Below, piece after piece: positions 1 through 5,965 of a stretch of DNA of 13,512 bases. Made by a program: the position numbers and the translations under genes. The notes beneath the pieces are model-generated. The model was not told where the DNA came from. It searched no databases and saw only the letters and a list, made by a program, of their open reading frames with translations. The DNA is from CAZXVU01 sp964644465 (GTDB taxonomy: Bacteria > Chlamydiota > Chlamydiia > Chlamydiales > SM23-39), in assembly GCA_964644465.1 (NCBI GenBank), contig CAZXVU010000053.1, positions 1-13,512 on the forward strand. The letters run 5' to 3'. Within the stretch, counting starts at the first letter, position 1. Every line of letters starts with the position of its first letter.

Positions 1-590
1 CTGGCAGAAAAGAGAGTCGCGCATTCCATTTCGATCCCTTGCGCTTTCGTTGCCTTCAGACGGTTTTTAAATTCTTCATTGAATTCCCAAAACCGCATGT
101 TCGTCGTATACGTAATTCCGATATGGTAGACCGCTTTTTCCATATCGAGGATCTCGGTCACAGCGCGCTGCATGAGAAAGTTGGCCAAGGCAGGAACTTC
201 GATGGGAAAGTAAAAATCAGAGGTCCCTTCTCCACGGATGGAGGCAACAGGAACGAGATAATCGCCTATCTGATAACGGCGGCGGAGGCCCCCGCACATC
301 CCTAACAAGATGCTGGCTCGGATGGGGAGAAAGGAACAGACGTCAACGACAAGGGCTGCAGCAGGAGATCCGATTTTGAAATCGAGGATACTCACCTCTT
401 CCTCAGCAGAATGGGCGACTTTGAACATCGACCCTTCATGGATCGGCACATTCCTGGTTTTTGCAAAATATTCTACATACTTTGGAAAATTGGTCAGGAT
501 GAGATTGGTGTGGAATTGGCTCGCTTCGCAACCGGAATAGCGCTCAAGGGTCTGGCGAGCGATTTCTGCTTCTTGTGGGTTTCTATCCAT
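1..590 (-). CDS. amn: AMP nucleosidase, 5' part (runs off left edge)
   Basis: AMP nucleosidase hydrolyses the N-glycosidic bond of AMP to give adenine and ribose 5-phosphate, a cytoplasmic purine-salvage and AMP-level control step. The minus strand reads open from an ATG at 590-588 to the edge, giving 196 residues and no stop. Visible motifs of the nucleoside phosphorylase-like fold are LLGMCGGLRRRYQIGDYLVP (about 95-114), with the glycine-rich phosphate loop, and GIEMECATLF (about 185-194), the purine and ribose site. The protein starts almost directly with the catalytic domain, so it lacks the long N-terminal domain of the E. coli enzyme (484 residues), as chlamydial versions do. The ribosome site is weak (AAAAGAG just upstream). 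It is divergent from efp, a neighbourhood I recall from Chlamydia. The family call is firm; the missing C-terminus cannot be judged. Confidence 0.92.
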   Translation of the reverse strand, partial: MDRNPQEAEIARQTLERYSGCEASQFHTNLILTNFPKYVEYFAKTRNVPIHEGSMFKVAHSAEEEVSILDFKIGSPAAALVVDVCSFLPIRASILLGMCGGLRRRYQIGDYLVPVASIRGEGTSDFYFPIEVPALANFLMQRAVTEILDMEKAVYHIGITYTTNMRFWEFNEEFKNRLKATKAQGIEMECATLFSA

Positions 591-601
591 ACAACTCTTT
601 T

Positions 602-630
602 TTGGAGCATTATACTCTATTGCATATAAA
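602..630 (+). promoter_or_regulatory. Candidate promoter for efp-epmA
   Basis: The best-spaced plus-strand candidate is TTGGAG (602-607), a 17-nt spacer, and TATAAA (625-630), predicting a start near 637 and a leader of about 40 nt before the efp ATG. An equally spaced alternative is TTGCAT (620-625) with CATAAT (643-648). Both have good -10 but poor -35 matches, so the exact site is uncertain. The region also serves amn on the other strand. Confidence 0.3.
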
Positions 631-637
631 ATGTAGA
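609..637 (-). promoter_or_regulatory. Candidate sigma-70-type promoter for amn
   Basis: On the minus strand a perfect -10 hexamer TATAAT lies at 614-609, preceded by a 17-nt spacer and a -35-like TCTACA (637-632, four of six matches). Transcription would begin near 602, giving a leader of about 12 nt before the amn ATG at 590. It overlaps both the mini-ORF at 610-645 and the candidate efp promoter on the other strand. Confidence 0.4.
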
Positions 638-645
638 GGCTTCAT
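610..645 (-). CDS. Candidate 11-residue leader peptide upstream of amn
   Basis: On the minus strand a perfect Shine-Dalgarno sequence AAAGGAGG (657-650) sits 4 nt before an ATG at 645-643. The frame encodes MKPLHFICNRV and stops with TAA at 612-610, 19 nt before the amn start and in a different frame. This ribosome site is much stronger than the one in front of amn itself, so translation of this mini-ORF could influence amn expression. I see no codon run typical of an attenuator peptide. The best amn promoter candidate (614-609) would start transcription downstream of it, so an additional upstream promoter would be needed. It may be a chance match. Confidence 0.25.
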   Translation of the reverse strand: MKPLHFICNRV

Positions 646-678
646 AATCCCTCCTTTAAATTCAATTGGTTAAGAATT

Positions 679-1251
679 ATGTCATCCGTCAGTACTACCG
701 ATATCCGCGTCGGCATGAAAGTCGAAGTCGACAAGGAACCCTATCTCATCGTCGGCAATGAATTCGTTAAGCCGGGCAAAGGGCAGGCCTTCAACCGGAT
801 TAAAATGAAAAATATGGTCAATGGAAGGGTCGTCGAACGGACCTACAAGTCTGGCGAAAAAATTGATCTGGCCGATATCGAAGAAGCAAAAATGCGCTTT
901 CTCTATAAAGAGTCGGACGGCGCTGTATTCATGGATGAAAAGACATTCGACCAAATTACCATTTCAAACGAGCTCATTGGAACAAGCCAGCAATGGCTCA
1001 TGGAAGAAGTCATCTACGACATCATCTTCTACAAAGGCTCCCCCATCGAACTGGTTCCTCCCACCTTCATGGAGATGGTCATCACCGACACATCGCCTGG
1101 AGTTCGCGGAGATACCGCCTCTGGCCGCGTGATGAAGCCTGCAACAACGGAAACTGGCGCAAAAATTCAAGTGCCGATCTTCGTGGAGCAAGGCGAAAAA
1201 ATCAAAGTGGATACTCGCACCTGTGAATACGTCTCTCGCGTCAACCCCTGA
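679..1251 (+). CDS. efp: Translation elongation factor P (EF-P)
   Basis: EF-P binds the ribosome between the P and E sites and promotes peptide-bond formation at polyproline stretches. The 190-residue product has the usual family length and three-domain organisation: an N-terminal KOW-like domain (about 1-65), a central OB domain (about 66-128), and a C-terminal OB domain ending in the conserved VDTRTCEYVSRV. The modification loop reads FVKPGKGQAF, and Lys34 falls exactly at the residue that is beta-lysylated in E. coli, in agreement with the epmA gene that follows. The PGVRGDTASG stretch (about 140-149) is the family signature. The start ATG at 679 aligns with E. coli EF-P; the upstream Shine-Dalgarno match is weak. 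Chlamydiae often carry two EF-P genes, so this may be one of two. Confidence 0.96.
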   Translation: MSSVSTTDIRVGMKVEVDKEPYLIVGNEFVKPGKGQAFNRIKMKNMVNGRVVERTYKSGEKIDLADIEEAKMRFLYKESDGAVFMDEKTFDQITISNELIGTSQQWLMEEVIYDIIFYKGSPIELVPPTFMEMVITDTSPGVRGDTASGRVMKPATTETGAKIQVPIFVEQGEKIKVDTRTCEYVSRVNP

Positions 1252-2191
1252 GATTGGGAAGATCCAGCTTTTACAAGACCGGGCCTATATGCTTCAAAAG
1301 GCCCGTTCATTTTTTGCGGCTCGCAATGTTCTGGAAGTTGATTGCTGCGCGCTGGTCCGCTCGGCTCCTGTCGATGCCTATATCGATGTGATCAATGCCC
1401 ATGCGACAGACAAAGAATGGGGCTATCTCCATACCTCTCCCGAATATGCGATGAAGCGCCTTCTCTCCAGCGGCATTGGAGATATCTATTTCCTGGGCCA
1501 CGTGTTTCGCAAAGGAGAGATAGGAAGCATTCACAATCCCGAATTCACCATGGCAGAATGGTACCGGCTGGGATTCACATTCGAGGAAATGATCCAGGAG
1601 ACCTGCGAATTCCTTTTTCTTTTTTTCGGCGATCTTCCCGTCCGCCATCTCAGCTATCGAGACGCTTTTGCAACCTATGCAGGCATTGATTACACCCGCA
1701 TCACTCTCGATCAGCTCCGCCAGGCTGCGAAAGACTATTCTCTCAATCTGCCGGAAGATACAAGCTCATGGATGCGGGACACCTTCGTCCATCTTCTTCT
1801 CACACACGTCGTCGAGCCCCACTTAGGCCGTGGTGAGCTGACTGTGCTCCTCGACTACCCTCCTTATGAAGCAGCTCTAGCCTGCGTTGTAGAAAAAAAT
1901 GGAGAAAAAGTAGCCGAACGGTGCGAAATCTACTATCAAGGCATCGAGCTGTCGAACAGCTATCACGAACTGCGCAATGCAGAGGAGCTGCGCGAGCGAT
2001 TTAAAAGAGATAATGTCGAACGGAATTCTCTCGGCAAAGAAACGTACACGCTCGATGAGAAATTTTTAAATTCCGTAGAGACAATGCCAGAGTGCTGCGG
2101 CGTCTCTGTAGGATTCGATCGGGCGCTCATGCTCCGCAACAATCTCAAATCCATCCGAGAGCTTCTCTCTTTTTCCTGGCAAGACTCATAA
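1223..2191 (+). CDS. epmA: EF-P lysine lysyltransferase (EpmA/PoxA/GenX), class II LysRS-like
   Basis: EpmA is a shortened lysyl-tRNA synthetase paralogue without an anticodon-binding domain. It activates (R)-beta-lysine with ATP and attaches it to the EF-P loop lysine. The 322-residue product matches the E. coli length (325). Visible features are TSPEYAMKRLL (71-81), motif 2 FRKGEIGSIHNPEFTMAEWY (95-114), the substrate motif EIYYQGIELSNSYHEL, and motif 3 GVSVGFDRALML (293-304) with Arg300. Ser295 occupies the place of E. coli Ala298, which shapes the beta-lysine pocket and is glycine in LysRS. The start is a GTG at 1223 inside the last codons of efp (29-nt overlap), implying translational coupling; an ATG at 1289 would cut into the first helix. 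No epmB (lysine 2,3-aminomutase) is in the window. Confidence 0.93.
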   Translation: MNTSLASTPEIGKIQLLQDRAYMLQKARSFFAARNVLEVDCCALVRSAPVDAYIDVINAHATDKEWGYLHTSPEYAMKRLLSSGIGDIYFLGHVFRKGEIGSIHNPEFTMAEWYRLGFTFEEMIQETCEFLFLFFGDLPVRHLSYRDAFATYAGIDYTRITLDQLRQAAKDYSLNLPEDTSSWMRDTFVHLLLTHVVEPHLGRGELTVLLDYPPYEAALACVVEKNGEKVAERCEIYYQGIELSNSYHELRNAEELRERFKRDNVERNSLGKETYTLDEKFLNSVETMPECCGVSVGFDRALMLRNNLKSIRELLSFSWQDS

Positions 2192-2264
2192 AGTTCCTGA
2201 TCACGGGCACGATTACGAATGCGGGGGAATCCCCAATAGGCCTGAATCTATTTATACATACGTA
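2192..2264. other. Spacer between epmA and the hairpin element
   Basis: No gene is seen. It holds one very small inverted repeat, GGGG-AAT-CCCC (2224-2234), which has no following T-run and is too weak to call a terminator. The last part (about 2247-2268) is AT-rich. Confidence 0.5.
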
Positions 2265-2331
2265 TTAACATGATAACGGCTTGCTATGCAAGCCTGAGGA
2301 TGACGGCTCGCTTGCGCGAGCCTATAGGATA
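2265..2331 (+). repeat. Left arm of the hairpin element (terminal inverted repeat)
   Basis: The left arm contains two perfect hairpins: GGCTTGC-TAT-GCAAGCC (2278-2294) and GGCTCGC-TTGC-GCGAGCC (2305-2322). It aligns with the reverse complement of 2503-2566 along its whole length with about nine substitutions and a 2-nt loop gap. The differences fall in loops and linkers and at one stem position. Confidence 0.85.
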
Positions 2332-2387
2332 AACAGGATTCCGGGGCGCGGCCCCGGACCCAAGAGATAGCGCGAAGCGGGGAGGCA

Positions 2388-2456
2388 ACCGGGCTCGACC
2401 AAAGGTCGATACAGCGCCATAGGCGCTGCTGCAAAAACTTCGTTTTTGCGCCCGGT
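2388..2456 (+). repeat. Cloverleaf core of the hairpin element
   Basis: ACCGGGC (2388-2394) pairs perfectly with GCCCGGT (2450-2456). Between them, packed with 0-2 nt linkers, are three perfect hairpins: TCGACC-AAA-GGTCGA, CAGCGCC-ATA-GGCGCTG and GCAAAAAC-TTC-GTTTTTGC. The result is a four-way-junction cloverleaf. It is not a tRNA: there is no T-loop, no anticodon-arm geometry and no CCA context. GGGG (2379-2382) can pair with CCCC (2459-2462) further out, and a T-rich run (2463-2472) follows, so on the plus strand the core could also serve as a factor-independent terminator for efp-epmA. Confidence 0.75.
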
Positions 2457-2502
2457 GGCCCCTTTCTTTTTCTTATCCTGCAGCCCGTCATCAGACGGGC
2501 GT

Positions 2503-2566
2503 ATCTTGTAGGCTCACTTGTGAGCAGTCATCCTCAGGCTTGCAGCGCAAGCCGTTATCCTGTTAA
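2503..2566 (-). repeat. Right arm of the hairpin element (terminal inverted repeat)
   Basis: This is the inverted copy of 2265-2331. Its hairpins are GCTCAC-TT-GTGAGC (2512-2525) and GGCTTGC-AGC-GCAAGCC (2537-2553). Compared with the left arm, the outer hairpin keeps its stem and changes only its loop. The inner hairpin changes one G-C pair to A-T on both sides of the stem, so base pairing is preserved. Confidence 0.85.
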
Positions 2567-2636
2567 ATGTTTTAACTACAAGTGATTTAGTGTTGGAAGC
2601 ATTGCCAACAAAATCATTCTGTCATATACGGGTCGT
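2567..2636. other. Leader region of the cyclase gene
   Basis: No gene is seen. TTGCCA (2602-2607), a 17-nt spacer and TATACG (2625-2630) resemble a promoter, but its start point would coincide with the ATG at 2637. The Shine-Dalgarno match before that ATG is poor, so the true start signals of the next gene are unclear. Confidence 0.3.
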
Positions 2637-5600
2637 ATGAAGTGCCCAAAATGCGATTCTGAAATTCCCGAGGACAAAGAGGTTTGTCCAAATTGCCAAG
2701 CTGTACTCGTGAAATATTGTCCCGATTGCGGCACTAAGAGCGGCATCAAGGATCTCTTCTGCGAAAAGTGCGGACATAAATTCAAATTCAAAGCGGCTGC
2801 ACCCCCGCTGAAAGAAAAAACTGCAACTCCACTCCCTCCCGCTCCCGCTGCAAAACAGACACTTATCGCGAAAGAGCTGGAATCTGAGAATTTTCTCAAA
2901 CACGCCACAGTATTGATTGTCGATATGAAAAGCTCGACCGAGCTCATTGGGAAAATGGATCCCGAAGAGGCGAGAGAAATCCTTTTTCCCATCATGCAAA
3001 AACTGTCGAGTATCGTGTATGAATATGGAGGCACGGTCATCTCTACTGCGGGAGATGGATTGATTGCCGCTTTTGGCGCTGTAAGGCCATTGGAAAATCA
3101 CGCAATGCGCGCCTGCCTTGCTGCCTTAGCCATGCAGCGTCAGATCAAAATGATCAATGAATCTCTTGATCTTCGCATTGGATTGAATACAGGGGAAATC
3201 CTCGTTTCTGTCGATGGATCTAGATACGATGTTGTTGGCGCTGTCGTAAATTTGGCAGCAAGGATGGAACATCTTGCGAAACCCGGAAGCATCCTTTTGA
3301 CAAGGAATACGTTAGAACAAATTGAAGAAAACGTAATTGTGGAGAGTTTGGGAAATCAAGAAGTGAAAGGATTTCCCGACCTTATTGAAGTTTTTACCCT
3401 TAAAGATGTGAAAATCAGCAAGTCGCTCACTGAATTGAAGAACCAATTCTTTGAACGGAGCGGATTCGTAAACCGGGGACCAGAAACAAAGGAAATACTC
3501 TCCTTACTCCAAGCAGCAAAAGATGGCCACGGAAATGCTGTATGTATATCTGCAGATACAGGGATTGGAAAATCGCGCTTGATTTATGAGGTCGTTAACT
3601 CCAGTACCTCTAAAGAGTGCGTTGTACTTCTCACAGTGGGATTTATCCATACCAAATCGATTCCTTTACTCCCCATAAAAAATTTATTTCTTAATTTATT
3701 TGGCATATTAAGAGCTGACGCTCCCATTGAAAATATTAAAAACCAGATCAAGCCATTGCTTGCTAAAATCACGACCCCGAATGCAATGAATGCAGCTTTA
3801 AGTCTCGTTCAATTATCACCCAGTGATTCAGAATGGAACCTCTTAGAGCCCGGAGTAAAGAGGAAATATGTATTCGAGGTAGGATCGCAAATATTATTTA
3901 ATTTTTCCTTAGAAAAGCCTTTGATCTTGATATTTGATGACATGCATTGGGTGGATTATGAATCAGAACTATTTATTGATTTACTCATTTCTCAAGTCGG
4001 TAAATGGAGAATATTAATCATCATCGCTTTTAGACCTGAATATCATGATCATTGGGTCAATCATCCGAATTATACTCGAATTTTGCTTAAAGCCCTTTCC
4101 AATGATGCATGCGCCTCAATGCTGGACAATATTCTCGGAGTAGATCTTACTTTGGCTGAAATCAAAAAGAAATTACTGACAATCTCAGAAGGAAATCCAT
4201 TTTTCTTGGAGGAATTAGTCCTCTCTTTAATCAAAGAGAAGATTTTTGTGGGAAGTCCACTGAATTACCATCTTCGCGAAGGAACATTAGTCAAAGAGCT
4301 CCGCCTTCCCGAATCGATCGTCGGCGTTTATCAAATGAAAATAGACAACCTCCGCCCTATAGAGAAAAAAACATTGCAAATGGCTTCTGTGATTGGCTCA
4401 AAATTTCTGTACTCTCATTTAATTCAATTGATGGAAGAAGCCGATGAAGGCGAAGTGAGAATGGCTCTCAACAGATTGACGGAAAATCAATACATTTATG
4501 AGAGCCAGCAATATCCCGAACTGGCATTCGCGTTTACTCATGCTTTGACACAGGATACTGCTTACAATAGTTTGCTGAAGAAAACCCGAAAGGCTTTACA
4601 CCTAAAAATTTTTCAAATCCTAGAAAGTACCTTCAGAGGAGATCAAATCGAACAACTGCAAATTCTCGCCCAACATGCATACCTTGGAGAGAATTGGGAA
4701 AAAGCCTTTCCTTATTACGTAAAAGCTGCAGAGAAAGATTACGAAATCAATGCATTTACTGCTGCGGCTCAATCCTATGAAAACGCGTTGATTACGGCGA
4801 CTCATCTTCCGCAAAGCGAAGAGCTGATCCTCAAGACGATGCGTATCCATTATTCCCTTTATTATGTTTATGTTCCTCTGGGCCGCTTTAAAGAACAGCA
4901 GGAGCATCTCGAGAAAGCTTTAGAGATCGCCCTCGCTAAAAAAGATCTCTTCTTTGAAAGCATCATCCATTCAGCGATCTGCATTCATTATATGGGATAC
5001 AAAAATGTGACTGAAGCCTATCAGCATGCTGAAAAAGCGTATAAGATTGCAAAAGAACTACAATCGAAAGACGCCATTGCAATCGCCCAATTTTCTCTTG
5101 TAAACGTCCATTTTTTTCTGGGGCAGTTTCCCGATGTCTTTGCCAGTGAAGAGGAATTAGAAAGGATCACAGGAGATCCCGATTTTCGCTCTGAGTGGTT
5201 AAAACTTCCCATCTGCCAGCTAGCCCGTATTTACGAGTCATGGACTCGATCTTTTTCCGGTGAATTCTCGATTGTTGAAGGACGACAAGAGAAATGGTTT
5301 AAGGAAAGTAAAAATCTCAGCCAGCCGAATATCCCAAATGTCTGTCGTTATGGGGCTATGGGAATGAACTATTATCTGAAAGGAGAATTTGAGAAAGGCA
5401 TTGAATATACATTGACCGCATTACAATATAGTTTAACGGCTGAAGTCATGATTTTCGTCCCTGTGTTTTTTGGCCTTTTATCGAATATGTATTTACGGAC
5501 TCAAAAAATTCAGGAAGGAAAAGAGTATCTCGACCGAGCCATGGCCGCTGCAGAAAAAATCAGAGCAAGCTACGTCTCTGTTCCTTCGATGGTCACCATC

Positions 5601-5963
5601 TCTGAATGCCTTCTCTTGTTAGGAGACTATCAAAAAGCAAAAGAATATTGCGATACGGCCATAAAAATCACCCAAGAGCGGCAGATCCCTTCAGTCTATG
5701 CCTTGTTGTTGAGGATCTTAGCAGAAATCGAAATGGGTTCGCCGAACCCCAATTTCCCAGAGATTAAAGCGAAACTAGATGAGAGCTTAGCAATGTTAAC
5801 AAAGATGACCATGTGGACTTACGTGGGCCGCTGTCATTTATCCTACGCCATTTTGTGCCAAAAGATGGGCGATTTAGAGAACAAAAAAAGCCATCTAAAA
5901 TCAGCTCATGACATTTTTGAAAAATACAACATGACCTATTGGGTTGAGCAGACAAAAATTTAA
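2637..5963 (+). CDS. Zinc-ribbon / class III cyclase / AAA-STAND ATPase / TPR signalling protein
   Basis: A predicted soluble, 1108-residue multidomain signalling protein. Residues 1-48 form a double zinc ribbon (Cys 3, 6, 17, 20 and 28, 31, 42, 45), then a Pro/Ala linker to about 75. Residues 85-255 are a class III nucleotide cyclase domain: metal-binding Asp96 (VDMKSST) and Asp140 (GDGLIAAFG), Asp198, the transition-state pair Asn205 and Arg209 (VVNLAARM), and Lys244. The usual substrate-selecting lysine before GDG is Ser136, so ATP versus GTP cannot be assigned. Residues 275-530 are a STAND-type ATPase: Walker A ADTGIGKS (306-313), Walker B LIFDDMHWVD (431-440) and EGNPFFLEEL (518-527). 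The rest (about 680-1108) is helical with TPR-like repeats. This order matches known cyclase-AAA-TPR proteins thought to couple a bound ligand or partner to cyclase output. No membrane segment is seen. The target is unknown. Confidence 0.88.
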   Translation: MKCPKCDSEIPEDKEVCPNCQAVLVKYCPDCGTKSGIKDLFCEKCGHKFKFKAAAPPLKEKTATPLPPAPAAKQTLIAKELESENFLKHATVLIVDMKSSTELIGKMDPEEAREILFPIMQKLSSIVYEYGGTVISTAGDGLIAAFGAVRPLENHAMRACLAALAMQRQIKMINESLDLRIGLNTGEILVSVDGSRYDVVGAVVNLAARMEHLAKPGSILLTRNTLEQIEENVIVESLGNQEVKGFPDLIEVFTLKDVKISKSLTELKNQFFERSGFVNRGPETKEILSLLQAAKDGHGNAVCISADTGIGKSRLIYEVVNSSTSKECVVLLTVGFIHTKSIPLLPIKNLFLNLFGILRADAPIENIKNQIKPLLAKITTPNAMNAALSLVQLSPSDSEWNLLEPGVKRKYVFEVGSQILFNFSLEKPLILIFDDMHWVDYESELFIDLLISQVGKWRILIIIAFRPEYHDHWVNHPNYTRILLKALSNDACASMLDNILGVDLTLAEIKKKLLTISEGNPFFLEELVLSLIKEKIFVGSPLNYHLREGTLVKELRLPESIVGVYQMKIDNLRPIEKKTLQMASVIGSKFLYSHLIQLMEEADEGEVRMALNRLTENQYIYESQQYPELAFAFTHALTQDTAYNSLLKKTRKALHLKIFQILESTFRGDQIEQLQILAQHAYLGENWEKAFPYYVKAAEKDYEINAFTAAAQSYENALITATHLPQSEELILKTMRIHYSLYYVYVPLGRFKEQQEHLEKALEIALAKKDLFFESIIHSAICIHYMGYKNVTEAYQHAEKAYKIAKELQSKDAIAIAQFSLVNVHFFLGQFPDVFASEEELERITGDPDFRSEWLKLPICQLARIYESWTRSFSGEFSIVEGRQEKWFKESKNLSQPNIPNVCRYGAMGMNYYLKGEFEKGIEYTLTALQYSLTAEVMIFVPVFFGLLSNMYLRTQKIQEGKEYLDRAMAAAEKIRASYVSVPSMVTISECLLLLGDYQKAKEYCDTAIKITQERQIPSVYALLLRILAEIEMGSPNPNFPEIKAKLDESLAMLTKMTMWTYVGRCHLSYAILCQKMGDLENKKSHLKSAHDIFEKYNMTYWVEQTKI

Positions 5964-5965
5964 TC

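Larger units (their letters stand above)
2265..2566. repeat. Hairpin-array element with long terminal inverted repeats
   Basis: This 302-bp noncoding element begins TTAACA and ends TGTTAA. Its outer arms (2265-2331 and 2503-2566) are near-perfect inverted repeats. Inside lie nine short perfect hairpins, each with a 6-8 bp stem and a 2-4 nt loop: 2278-2294, 2305-2322, 2341-2357, 2395-2409, 2412-2428, 2431-2449, 2483-2500, 2512-2525 and 2537-2553. Three of them are enclosed by a 7-bp stem, making a cloverleaf. The organisation resembles REP/BIME-type or MITE-like palindromic elements, but I recognise no named family. No transposase and no clear target-site duplication is visible. It could act as RNA, terminate epmA transcription, or be a mobilised ssDNA structure; none of these is shown. 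Confidence 0.85.

Noticed and set aside
39..629. Three plus-strand ORFs opposite amn
   Set aside because: They overlap each other and the strongly conserved amn frame on the other strand; no motif or ribosome site supports them.
2388..2456. tRNA or tRNA-like gene
   Set aside because: The cloverleaf has perfect stems of non-tRNA lengths with 3-nt loops, and no T-loop, D-loop or anticodon loop.
2252..2491. 79-codon minus-strand ORF across the hairpin element
   Set aside because: It lies almost entirely within the palindromic element, has no ribosome site or recognisable motif, and its frame is explained by the paired stems.
2265..2566. CRISPR array
   Set aside because: The repeated units are inverted, irregularly spaced and different from each other, with no spacers and no cas genes.
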